A DNA stretch of 64,000 nt. It comes from Conoideocrella luteorostrata (lineage: Eukaryota; Ascomycota; Sordariomycetes; Hypocreales; Clavicipitaceae). The DNA lies in NCBI GenBank assembly GCA_032433595.1, contig JASWJB010000044.1, positions 124,001 to 188,000 on the forward strand, read 5' to 3'. The notes beneath the pieces are model-generated. The model worked only from the letters and a program-made list of their open reading frames with translations, made no database searches and was not told the DNA's origin. The position numbers and the translations under genes were made by a program. Below, piece after piece: positions 46,601-57,581 of the stretch (the first letter of the stretch is position 1; each line of letters opens with the position of its first letter).

Positions 46601-47734
46601 ATGGGTGCTCACACAAGACGTTCTGCCGCCATCACCCGTGCAATCTCAAGGGGCCTAGATGGAGAAAATGAACATGCGGAACAAGGAAAATGGAGCAGGG
46701 CTGTCAAACGAGTGATTGAATTTTTCTCCATATTCCACCTAGACCTTGACCGGTATCGGGGTGACGATTTCTATGCTTTACGCCATGACTTTTGGGACCT
46801 TGATGAAGATGAGTACATAGAGTCGTTCAGGTCCAGAGCCGGTGACGACGCTCGAGACGCGGGCCAGCAGAGCGATGAGCGCCTCATACCAGCCGGAAAT
46901 CTTGGCTACAGTGGCTCGACATTCTTCCACACCAGCAATAGCAAGTATCTCGTCAAGTCTCTCGACAGAAGTTTCGAAAACGAGTTTTTCATGCATGAGC
47001 TGTTTGAACCGTATGCGGCATACATCAAGAGCCATCCCAACAGCCTCCTCAACAGAATTACCGACACAATGTATGCCCCGCGATCCACACTGGGAAGCAT
47101 ATTCGGCATTCAGCCGCGACACTACATCATCATGGAGAACCTTCTCCACGGACAAGATGGGGGCGAGGACGGCGCCAGGTGGGAGACGTATGACTTGAAG
47201 CCCGACGACTATTTTTTCCCAGAGCGCGACATTGCAGAAGGGAGACTAGCGCCGGACAGTGTGAAGGATCGATTGATAGATCAATTCAACGATGAATTGC
47301 GGGTGCCGGCAGACATGAAGCAGCTGCTTACAGATATTTGCACGGAAGACACGTCATTTCTGGCCAGCTCCAACGTTGTAGACTTCTCGTTATTTTTGGC
47401 GCGGTATCCTATCTATGCAACGGACGACTCAGCCGCAGAGACTTCGTCCATCGCAGCATCGGCGAAGCAATCTCCGTCCTGGCGAACAGGTGTGCTCTCA
47501 ACGGACGGGAAATGGGTCTACCGCGCGGTATTGTTGGACTTTCTATGGGCTAAACACAAACTTCACCCGAAATTCATGTCTGGTCTGATTGGTGCTTTCA
47601 ATATATTTTTTAAGAAAGGCCCCATGACAATTACGACAGAGCCGCTAGAGTACAGCGGACGGTTCATGCGCATGGTTGATCAACTACTGAAGGAAGGCGA
47701 CGAAGGGAGAGAAGCAGGGACCAGCGCGGGATAA
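46601..47734 (+). CDS. Divergent phosphatidylinositol phosphate kinase-like protein
   Basis: Single exon, 377 aa. The order of motifs matches the PIPK catalytic domain. A glycine-rich start (GYSGSTFFHTSNSKYLVKSL) has the ATP-binding Lys119. HYIIMENLL forms the hinge strand. DLKPDD (residues 198-203) sits where PIPKs have DLKGS. NVVDFSLFLARY (Asp261) corresponds to the D-x-S-L-L-x metal site. TTEPLEYSGRFMRMVDQLLK near the C-terminus matches the conserved YSxRF end of the domain. The activation loop seems short. Compared with canonical PI4P 5-kinases it is small, lacks N-terminal targeting domains and has changed motif residues, so substrate and even activity are uncertain. It is a stand-alone cytosolic or membrane-peripheral lipid-kinase homologue. 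Confidence 0.75.
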   Translation: MGAHTRRSAAITRAISRGLDGENEHAEQGKWSRAVKRVIEFFSIFHLDLDRYRGDDFYALRHDFWDLDEDEYIESFRSRAGDDARDAGQQSDERLIPAGNLGYSGSTFFHTSNSKYLVKSLDRSFENEFFMHELFEPYAAYIKSHPNSLLNRITDTMYAPRSTLGSIFGIQPRHYIIMENLLHGQDGGEDGARWETYDLKPDDYFFPERDIAEGRLAPDSVKDRLIDQFNDELRVPADMKQLLTDICTEDTSFLASSNVVDFSLFLARYPIYATDDSAAETSSIAASAKQSPSWRTGVLSTDGKWVYRAVLLDFLWAKHKLHPKFMSGLIGAFNIFFKKGPMTITTEPLEYSGRFMRMVDQLLKEGDEGREAGTSAG

Positions 47735-48149
47735 CTTTTGCAGTCGCGTGGGTTGAATTAATTGTTTGTTTTTGCCTGCCAGCAATACCCTAATACCTTG
47801 CTGTAGTTCATTGGGCAGGCGAGGATGTTTCGTAATGACGTTGTGCTTATCCTTCAGTCGCTGCAATGAGGACATGAGACAGTACGAATGTGAAAAGATT
47901 TCTCATGAAATTGTTACAGCTGCAAAGTACTTAACGTATACGAATCGTGTTTCTTACAATATTTGAAAGAAAACGTTCCGATCTATCCAATGCATGGTGC
48001 CAATCCAATGCAACATCATTCCACGCGTCAAAGTTGCATCTTACATTAATTTAGTCTCGGCAACCCGTTATTCCCTCAATGTACTGAAGTCACCTAGTCT
48101 GAACATCAAATGACTTCCCGTCGGATGCAGCAGATCTTCAGCCACGGCC
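47735..48149. other. Convergent 3' spacer
   Basis: Between the PIPK-like gene and a minus-strand membrane protein. Nothing recognised. Confidence 0.5.
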
Positions 48150-48647
48150 CTAGTATGCTCTCTTGTACCGACGGCCTCTTCTATCATCCTCATACAGATA
48201 GCTCCTCTGTCTACTCCTCGTTCTCGTCGCATCAGGCACCATCACGGCCGGCGGAACCGATACCTCCGAGGTGTATGAATATCGTCGAGGGCGTGAGCTA
48301 TGGCGGGAATGATGGTGGTGATGTCGCTCCGGTTTCACATGGTGGTACATGCTTTCGCGATTCTGAGGCGGTGCGCCAAGATTGAAGCACGAGCGCACAA
48401 TCCATATGAGGAGTAAGATGCCAATCACGGAGCCAATGATGATGCCTGCGATGGCTCCGGCGCTGAGAGTCTGGGCCTGGTTACCATTGTCGTTGCTTGG
48501 TGCTGGAGCAGCAGTCACTGTGACCGTTGCCTGTCTGGCGAACACGCCGGCTTTGGTTGCGAGGGGGTCAGTCGTGGGTGTTACTCGACTGGGCTGATGG
48601 GCATGGTCTAGCCATGACGACGGTCGTATTATCAGAGCAGGAGCCAT
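48150..48647 (-). CDS. Single-pass membrane protein, His/Arg-rich tail
   Basis: Single-exon minus-strand gene of 165 aa, starting at the ATG at 48647. The N-terminal half is Ser/Thr/Pro-rich (ATVTVTAAPAPSNDNGNQAQ). One membrane helix follows, AGAIAGIIIGSVIGILLLIW, with small-residue spacing, then a basic cytoplasmic tail containing HHHHH, SRHSSRPRRYSY and RGRRYKRAY. The GxxxG-rich helix followed by an Arg/Tyr-rich tail is a common layout of fungal wall-stress-sensor-like or Mid2-like single-pass proteins. No WSC or other cysteine domain is present in this one. There is no classical signal peptide, so topology (N-out) is inferred. Function unknown. Confidence 0.65.
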   Translation of the reverse strand: MAPALIIRPSSWLDHAHQPSRVTPTTDPLATKAGVFARQATVTVTAAPAPSNDNGNQAQTLSAGAIAGIIIGSVIGILLLIWIVRSCFNLGAPPQNRESMYHHVKPERHHHHHSRHSSRPRRYSYTSEVSVPPAVMVPDATRTRSRQRSYLYEDDRRGRRYKRAY

Positions 48648-49051
48648 TGATTTGGGCGTGAAACTGAGTGAGTAATGAGTGCGGGTTTGGAGCAAGCAGA
48701 ACTTCCACTACGATGAATGGCCCGGCGGTTCTTCACTACGAGTTTTATTGTCCGCACATCAATGCCCTAGGTTCTATAACAGGGCGGGAAGACATGCTGT
48801 TGCGTCATTGTTTGATCATAGGCAACGTTTTGCGATTCAATGCAAGAAGCAGGATCCAGTCCACAATGGGATTGATCGTCAAGCCTTCACATCAAAGCTT
48901 TGAAGGTGCAGACCTTAATACACACAGCTAGCGCGTAGTCGTCAATCAACGAGTCGTCACTTTATTTTGCCCATTGTTGGCGCAAGACGCTGTATTTCGC
49001 GCCGCATGGGCAGCATCTCGATGTATAATATTACATGAACTACTCCTATGA
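48648..49051. other. Spacer
   Basis: Contains the promoter of the minus-strand membrane protein. No coding sequence recognised. Confidence 0.4.
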
Positions 49052-49797
49052 TCAAGAAAGGAGGATGGTGTTCAACAAACATGGGCGAAAAAAAAAAAAG
49101 CTGAGACATCAACGCAGGCTTTCCCCCTCAATTGGGAAATTCTGAGTGAAAAGGCCCGCAGCCTCAGGGATGTTGCCTCGAACAGGGATAAATGGTGGCT
49201 GGAAGATACCACCAAGAGAAAATTCATTGGCCATCGTGTGAGCCCGCTCATGGCCAGCGAGCTAAGCGACAGGGGCATCGCGGTCAAAGCCCCAGCTACC
49301 TGGCACGGCAATTCGATGAATTCGATCGACTGCGTCATCGAAAATGCAGTACGCGAAAACCCGAGGGGTTGGAGTCGCCACTTGGCATATATCATCAGGC
49401 GCTGCCTGTGGGCGGGATTGCATGGTGAGCAATTTCGTGCAGGTCCGATGCATGTCTAACATTACTCCGTAGAGAGCTTGATTTCTCTGGTGTGGAGGGC
49501 AGTGTCGGTGTCCAATACGTAGCTGCTTACAGCTTTATATCAGACCGTGCGCATCGAGCAGTCAACTACAAAGCCCGAGGCGGATCTGGTCGCCGTGAAC
49601 TGTCCTATTTCGCATTTATCATTCTGTGCGCCGGCTTTGTCGATCCCAGGCTACATCAGCGCAATGCCCCGGTAATTCGGAAATTCTCTCAGCTTCATAT
49701 AGCACAGAATGAGACCAATGTCGGGTTTGTGAGGTTTGATCTAGTTGCAGACTGGTTCTTTCAATTCAGAGCCACAAAGCAAACGATCTCCTATTAA
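49052..49797 (+). pseudogene. Two-exon gene of unknown family, 5' end damaged
   Basis: A frame open from 49052 runs to 49424, where a GTGAGC donor starts a 50-nt intron with CTAAC. Using the AG at 49473..49474, exon 2 (49475..49797) continues in phase to a TAA. The joined protein of about 230 residues is rich in Trp, Arg and aromatic residues (DKWWLEDTTKRKFIGHRV, SRHLAYIIRRCLWAGLH, ELDFSGVEGSVGVQYVAAYS), and I recognise no family. No in-frame ATG precedes the conserved-looking part. The ATG at 49081 leads into a 12-A run (49088..49099) and is one base out of frame. It is therefore either a pseudogene by homopolymer slippage, a gene whose 5' exon I miss, or a sequencing error in the A run. The intron contains an exact TACTCCGTA copy at 49463..49471, next to the splice acceptor. 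Confidence 0.5.
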
Positions 49798-51733
49798 TAC
49801 CGTCATGCTCTTTCTACTAGAACAAGCTATGAAGCTAGATTTATTTTGAACTCCTGACTCTCTCCCTGATATATCGCAATCTCTCCAAAAATACAGAAGT
49901 CCATTGTTGATCAGTTGCAAATCGGCTGCAATTAGGCAATGAAAAATATGAGAATGGGCAAGCCCGTCAATTTCTTTGCCAAGAGACTTCACCAACCTTG
50001 TTGAGTGTCGTCGGGAGGCTACGGTACATCATAGAGCGTCTTGGGAGGCACTTTTATTCGCAATAGGCCGAGATGTTTCCGTGCTTGCCAGAAAAACGCG
50101 GATCAGCTACCAAATGGATTACGCAGATAGCGTGCTGTAAAAACATCCGAATAAACCAGAAAAAATAATAAATTCGTAGTTTCGATGATTTTCTAGCGTA
50201 CACGATCGACTCTAAAGAAAAAGAATAGAAACCCCCATGCCATCACTATATTGAATAATGAATTAACATTTATACTGCAACATCTTAAAGCTGCTGCTTA
50301 AGCCATTGGTCGATTTTCCTAAACCTAACAAATCACGTAACTCAGCTAAGCTCACCGGGTCTTATAGAACCGATACAGGGAATCAAACGCTTCTGTCAAT
50401 TCGAACGTTCAAACGACGCTTTTCAATGAATTGGCTTAGGAGGATGAGTACACTGATAGTGCGCAAGATTCCCAACAGAATCTGAATATATCAAGTGATC
50501 AGTTAAAATGAACTATTCATACCGCCGTAGAAGTACATAAACATAGAATGGGATGCATACCATTAGAAACTGGGAAATGCCGCAATTCAACGTGCATTGC
50601 TGACCCTTGCTTTTCAAATCATCGGTAGATAAGAATACCGCATCTGTCAAACTGTTTCCTTGCGGAGTGTCTTACACAGCAGAATCTTACCGCCTTTCCC
50701 CCGTATATTAGGGTTCCCTAGTGCCACATCTTTGCGATGTACTCCGTAATATATCACAATATATTGTAAAATTTATTAACTCATAGGTAAAAAAAAATTA
50801 ATATAATAATCTAACTAGAGAGGGGTAAAAAGGTATCTCCACTGTGCACTAGCCTATCAAATACGCAAAGCTCTGCTTTCCCTGATTAGATCCGCGTTTT
50901 CTACTTCACATGGTCAGTCTGTTAAAGTTTATGTTTATGTGCAAGCATTTGCACCGTAGGTTATATTTTTTGTGGAGCGCCAAAATGCCTGTTTCATTTA
51001 GAGGTTACCCATTTAGTAAAGCTATAGCTGTAATATTGCGCTAAGTCTTGTGCTTCGTCCCAGATGGACCGGTTGAATGGTGGTTGGTAGTATGGAGCGC
51101 GGCTGTTTTGGCGTCAAGTCCACTAAGAGCTCGAAAGTGGCATGGCATGGCCCCGCCCGGATCGTGCTTCCTAGGGCGTGCTTCCCAGGGGCTCTATCTA
51201 TAATAGGAGGCAATAAATTTTTGCACGCCTTCAGGTGCCGTCAACGCCACCACCACCTGTGCAACTTAGGGCCTTGTACCAGCAGCCTTGCAAAAAATTA
51301 TTGCTACATGCTGTATATTCGCTTGTGCCTTCAATCCACTCACCGCCTTGTTTATCCGAATGTTTCGTATCTCCCAACGCTCCTGAGGAACATTGCAAAA
51401 ACACTAACCCTTAACTTCTCTACGATTGTGATTTTGAACAAGCCCATGACGACTTCGAGATTGTATACGGTTCTTCAGAGCTTGTAATATATATATATTT
51501 GTTCATCTCAATTTATAGCATGAATGCTGGGGAATTGTTGGTCAATGATCCCCGGCAGGGTATGGACAGTTCTAGTTCGTATAATTATGTATTGAATGAT
51601 CCCCTGAGTGACGATACGAAAATAAATAGATTGCGTTCAATTCAAACACCATGGTAAATCACTTGATTGAGAAGGTTCCAATAAATTCCCATCTTTGTTC
51701 TACCAGTCCTGCATCGGAAGGATGCTTGCATCC
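49798..51733. other. Intergenic, AT-rich
   Basis: No supported gene. Exact TACTCCGTA at 50740..50748, followed by a very AT-rich stretch (50750..50810) that may be an element remnant. The plus-strand open stretch 51077..51487 has no recognisable domain. Confidence 0.5.
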
Positions 51734-52425
51734 CTAAACAACTGCTGCGCCATGTGCGCCATGCGTGCCGTGCGTGCCGTGCGTACCGTGCACGGCATGT
51801 GTACCGTGACCGTCATGAGTGGCAGCCAGGTTCGACTGTCCCTTAACCGTGCTATGATGGGTCACATCTCTGCGCAAATCTCGGTACAGAAAAGCCTCTA
51901 CGATCACGTTCGCCATGAGGAAAAAGCTGCAGGAAACACGTTAGTATGAATCTGCAGCTTGGGTACGTTGAGCACACTGACAATGCGAAGAAGTTGAATG
52001 CCGCAACCGTCTTCTTCAAACCACAGCGTCCGTAGACGGGCCCGCCTGCGGTGCGGCGACCGCCGGACCAATCTTGCGTAGAGAAGATGAAGGACGTGAG
52101 CCATAGGTAAGAGAAGATGAGGTTCAGCGGCAAGAGATGCCCTCCATATTTCTTCGTGAGGGGCAAAAACATGCCGAGTGTCCAAGCGGCAAAAGTAATG
52201 ACTGCCTGTTTGTTGTGAGCCACGCACAAGCCGGAATGGGGAGGGGACACTAATACATACGATGACTTCCTGGTAAATGATGTGTGTTCTGTTTCCATAG
52301 TATCCGTCATATCCGGAGTTGGCCTTCTTCAGAAACCACGACACAATTCCGGTGACGATGAGAGCGGACACCCAGACAATGAAGTGATTGGCCACGGCCA
52401 AGATCTTCAGCGACGGCTTGAACAT
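51734..52425 (-). CDS. MARVEL-like four-TM protein with HGT repeat tail
   Basis: Three minus-strand exons: 52425..52261, 52205..51982 and 51926..51734, giving 193 aa. Introns 52206..52260 (GTATGT..AACAG) and 51927..51981 (GTCAGT..CTGCAG, with CATACTAACG) are both 55 nt. Four membrane helices are evident: ILAVANHFIVWVSALIVTGI, VIAVITFAAWTLGMFL, LPLNLIFSYLWLTSFIF, and the last one assembled across intron 2 (AAFNFFAFFLMANVIVEAF). A DWSGGR loop follows helix 3. This is the arrangement of fungal MARVEL-domain proteins, which associate with membrane microdomains and eisosomes. The C-terminal tail contains a tandem His-Gly-Thr repeat (HGTHGTHGTHGAHG), encoded by a GC-rich 9-bp-type DNA repeat near 51745..51800. 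His-rich tails can bind metal, but that is speculation. A distant homologue lies at 60925. Confidence 0.82.
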
Positions 52426-55400
52426 TATAGCGACGGTGTGTACTGCGGTATCAGGAATTGAATATTGCCGAGGGGGATATAATTAAGAAGCTGAGAATGA
52501 TTGATTATGGCATGGCTCAGTCAGGTCGGGAGTATAAGTAATGAGACAAGGCACATGGCGGGCGTTGCTTTTCTGATCTCTGACGTAGACTAGCCATGGC
52601 GACAATAGTCGATGATGATATAACTCTACCGTACGCACACAGTTTGGGTACCACGCCCCGGCTACCGGTGCAATGAGCAGGATTTTTGGCACACATGACA
52701 TGTCGGGAGTGGCGCCCAATTGGACGAAGCTGATGCCGCTTGGTCGACGTGTAACCGTGCTGGCCGTGGCCAAGTAACAGAGGTTTGCACATCAATGGGA
52801 GTGGCTGATGTCGCTGCCAGCGCAGAAGACATAGACTCATCGCAACGTCAAGATGCATTAGCCGTGTCATGATGACACTTGGCTTTCGTAGGCACCACAT
52901 GGTGGCAAATCAAGCAGTGGCTGCGGGGAGGCGTCCAGTTTTGCTCTGCCGGAGCAGCCAGTCCGGTTGTTTCACCTACTACGGAGTACCGGCACTATTT
53001 GTACTCTCTACATCCAGTCGGACGCAGCCATGGCTACCTGTGTGCACGCACAATTCATTTCTTCGCTCCACCCGTGCACATTCGGAGTGCGTCACAACTC
53101 TGGTTAATGTATTTGGAACATAGCTGTTGTGGCTACTCTGTCGTACGGGCAGTTCGTCCGCAAAACCCAACGATATCGGGCGCGTGGGTGTGCTGCGGCA
53201 CGTGGGGTCGTATACCGCATCTGGCTCTCCCCGTCCCATCCGCATAAACAACTGGAGAGCATTTCGAGACTGCGAGGGCCTGGCAACCTGGGAGGCGGGG
53301 TTAAAGGCCACTGACCACGCAGAGTCGCGGGTATGATAAGCGTAAGCAAGCGTCCGACAATTTGAGCTCTGTTATCCCTCGTCTAAGATCATCAAGACCC
53401 GCAAAGCTCCAAATTGGTATCGTGACCCCGCATTACCCGTACCACCCGTACCACAATGCCGCAATGGGTGACCTGCAGCACGATTGAGTAGAACACTAAT
53501 GGAAATGTTGTTACCATCACCACCAACGATATTGAAAATCAGCTCACAACAAGCCGCAGTTCGAAATTTCTCACTTGGGCTCTGCAGGTAATGATGCCGA
53601 CCATGAACCTTTTAAGTCTGCAAGACTTGCGATGTAGCACTGTGTACGGAGCAATAGAGACCTTGCTCATAATTCCACCGCAGCACGAATTATCAGACAG
53701 ACAATGCACGCTTTTATGGCATGTTTGATTGGTTCATGCTCCCCGTTTTATAAACGGAGCTCCGCGGTGTCCAAGGCGATTGATTGCCCATGGTATGCAA
53801 TTAGCTATAGCTAGCAACATTGTCAAAGGTTGTAATATACTATAATTGCTGCACAATTAGAGCATGTTCTTTTTGTGTTGACAAACAAGAATCTTCACCA
53901 ACCCACATCACGCATACTTTATTTTTACCAGTGATTCAATTTGATAGCTCTCTATTGAAAGCTTTCGACTCCTGTAATACCTTGTAGCAAATTTGCTCAC
54001 GATACAGTTTGACAAATTCTAGATGGCTAACCAGTCCTGGACTTTGGCGGCTTGCTCCTTGCCCCAACTCTTGTTCAATATCGACAAAGCTCAGATGTAT
54101 CCAGGTAATATTTAAAGTCGCTCTTGTCCCACAATCTCTCAGGCTCTTCAAACATCAGGCAGATCAAACATCAGGCAGAGACTCCTAATATATTCATTCT
54201 TTAGCCCCGCGTTATATCAACCCAAATAATTTTCCTGCCTCCATAACGAATTGCCACTTATTCCTTCGTCGGCATGCACTTCCAATTCTTGACTCTAGCC
54301 CCAGCGGCGGTGGCCAATGCAGTCCCCATGGCAGCCCTACTTCATTCAACAACCCAGAAATCAGGGCCTACCCAAGCACCATAGCCCAGCTCTTCATAGC
54401 AGATCAATATGTAAACTGTGTGGTAACAATGAAGGTAATGGAGCAGAAGAAGCAACAAATACGGCGCATCTCTCTATGACTGCCAGCAACAGGTCGTCCA
54501 CCGCCGCTTTACAACAAAAGTGTAGGTTCACAGCAAAAGTGCGTCTATTTCTTGAGGTAGGGGCGTCTACGTTTGGAGGACGTGACGCCGCTGTTGGAGG
54601 ACAAATCTCAGAGCGCTAGGCTAACCTCACGCACCCACACTGTGGCACTGGGAATCTATTAGCACAGCGCTTTTAAGCTAGCTGGCTATACTTATTGCTG
54701 CTAGGAATTTATGGTCAGGAGCTTTCGAAATTGCAGTGAAGCTTAGCTCTCTTGGTGGGGAACTAACCCTTGGGAGGAGTGGAAATTGCAGTGAATGCCC
54801 GGAGGCGCAGACATGGGTGTGGGTGCCCGCTAGGCGGTCTAAAGCGACAGCCAATTTGCAACGATCAACCTTACAGACTAAAGAAAAGCTGGAGGGACCG
54901 CAACCCTTGAATATACTATTGCATGCGTGGATAAGAAGTTGGGTACAAGTCTAAGTTCAAGGACCGGTTTGCCGCTCCTGCGAAGCTCACGCCACAGTCC
55001 GCTAAGTGACCACTTTAGTGTTCTTATCACTTTTACTGGCACCGCCCTGCCCTGAGTGGGCTCATACGAGCACAGCGTTGTCTGTGCCGTCTTCTCGTAG
55101 AACAGGAAGCCGGGAATGGATGAACATCTTACGCAACAGGCTCTGCAGTTCACTACTTCACTGCTGTTGATCAATTGCCGCATACCCTGCTAAAAGGTTG
55201 TCGCTTGACACCTCATTTAGCTCTTTTCTGAACACCTGAAGGGCTAACAATTTCTATCAATATCCGGTCCGAAAATTGCCGTAGTGCTGCCATCCTATTA
55301 ATTCATTTACAAGAATGGCTAACAAGCGAGACTCGCTAAGTCTACCGGAGAGGTGTTTAATAATCATGCTCTGTATATTAGGTAATCAGCCAGGACCTGA

Positions 55401-57099
55401 TTCTCCATGCGTAATCTTACGGTCTTTTGTGTTCTATTACACCGGCCGGTGGTCATAGTAGAAGGTCTTCCAAGTATTAGCAGACCGGGCCTCTCACACT
55501 AAGCCACAAGTCTCCTTCGTAAACGTTTTGTTAAGAGAGCTAATTAACTGGGAGTACAAATGGGAAACCTAGCCGTACTGTCCTACCCCTGGCAAGGATG
55601 TCACAAGTGAGCAGCTGTGGTCATCTGATTTAGTGTGATTGTCCTTGTATTCTAGCTATTTTGACAACAAATTAGGCCTCTTCCTATAGATAATTCTGGC
55701 AAGGAATTAGTCATCAAATTCGTCAGCAGCGTCGTCACCAGTTTTTGCAGCATCGACCATTCTTGACAAAGGATAAGTCGCCATATCAGAACTGAGTTCT
55801 TAATTCTTATACAGGCGGTAGAAGACCTAATTATGGATTTAAAATAGGAGCAACTCATAGGCGGGGGGATTGGCAATGAAACTGGGTTTTACAAAATATT
55901 AACAACAGTCTGTGTTTATGGCAGTTGCGGCCGTCACAGTACAATTGCAAGGTGGGAGGTGTTCTTCTTAACATGACCGTGATACACGTGAGAAGGTGAA
56001 CCGAGGCGTTTCGTTCAAACTAGATACTACAATTAGTAAAGATAGTCATATTATGGTACATAGGCTAATTGACGATATAATGGCTGTAATTAGGCTCGGC
56101 AATTGTTGCGCACCCCAAGTACTCCGTAGAGTACATCGTGATACAAGGTCGGCGCTGACGAGCCACGTCCCAGATAGATCACGGAGTTCCGCTGCAAAAG
56201 ATTGTCCGTGTCCAAACTTGGCGGGAGCGGACCGCATAATTTACGTATCCACCGCGAAGTCCAGCGATGTCGATCAGCTTGTCCCAACAGTTTGCTGGCG
56301 ATGAGCAGGGGGGTGGGCAACGGAGCACTGATATTCAGGAACACCTACGGACACACGTTCTAATCACGCCAAGGCCGCGATCGACAGCGAGTACGCACAA
56401 ATCATCTAATGAATCCCGGATGGTCGTTAGTTAGCATTGACTTATGCATCACCATAACTGCCCCTCCGTCACGGATTGCGCGCGACAACGACATTTGAGC
56501 CTTAAAACCGAAGCAAGACCTGCAACGTGCCGTGCATCGGGGGTTGTGGCGAATCCTTTCGCGTAGACATCGAAAATAACCCATAACGAAGGCGTTCTTC
56601 TGCGTTTTTTTTTCCGCGACGCCCGTCATACACTTCAATGCTTTGAATCATGGTCCGGCGACTACGGCGTTTTATGGGAACTGTGTGGAAGGCAGACAAT
56701 GTATTGTCGCAGCAGTAGTCGCATAAGCATGTGAAAGCTTGTCTGAAACAGGCATCGAATTTTATGGTCTATTCTTGTCGATAGGCCGGAGGACCCTGAC
56801 AGACAGACAGACAATCACATGCCAACTGCACCTGAATTTTTGTGTTTTGTATTTCCTCTTTGGGCGGAGCAGCCTTATCTAAGTTCAGCTGATGACACGC
56901 AGCTGGGCGTGGCGGCTCCTCACTACGGAGTTCATATTCGTACATAAATACGAGGCACAATAAGTATGGCACCATCCATCATCTGGTTAGGCTAGACCAC
57001 TTTAGTTGTACTAGTCATGCCTTTCTTTCGGGCGCGGCGGATTTCGCAGATTCTGAAGAAAACCCTTACACAGCACAAGGGCGGAACCCGCACGTAGAA
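52426..57099. other. 4.7-kb spacer, no supported gene
   Basis: Short open stretches on both strands with no recognisable domain. Exact TACTCCGTA at 52980 and 56120; the latter sits in the perfect palindrome GTACTCCGTAGAGTAC. Near copies at 53645 and 56924. The stretch just left of 57100 lies beyond the end of the duplicated ADE2 upstream block. Confidence 0.5.
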
Positions 57100-57581
57100 C
57101 TCCTCAACTCCTCAAAGGAGCGGGAGTGGTCGTAGGAATTGAGGATACTCTGCACCGGAAATCGCGCCCCCGAGCGAATTGGAAGCAGCAGGGTCTGCAG
57201 TAGCGGTCGGAATCTGAGTATTGCAGGAATTCAATTGACTACTTTGACCATTTTCTGGTATCCATGGCCTGTGGTGTGAAATGGCGGGGTTTGTGTGGGA
57301 AATAGGCCACTAGCCTGAAACCAGTTGGTAGGTCCCACCTACTGCCCCAATAGCAATACTGGTTGGGGACAGCACAAATTTTCACCACATTTAAATTTCG
57401 TCACTACAAACGTCACAACGCGACACAACCGAATAGCGAAATCATTATTTACGCAATGGCGAAGAAACCAGTAATTGGGCTCCTAGGGGGGGGCCAATTG
57501 GGGAGGATGGCTCAAGAGGCTGCTGGGCCGCTCGGCATCGAGATTGTCGTTCTCGACGCCGCGGATTGCCCTTTTCGCCAG
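57100..57581 (+). repeat. Source of the duplicated ADE2 5' block
   Basis: 482 bp comprising the ADE2 upstream region and the first 42 codons. The reverse complement is present as two pieces at 16289..16717 and 18485..18537. The block here is contiguous and runs unbroken into an intact gene. It includes the presumptive ADE2 promoter, with CCCCAATAGCAATACTGG near 57345. Confidence 0.9.
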
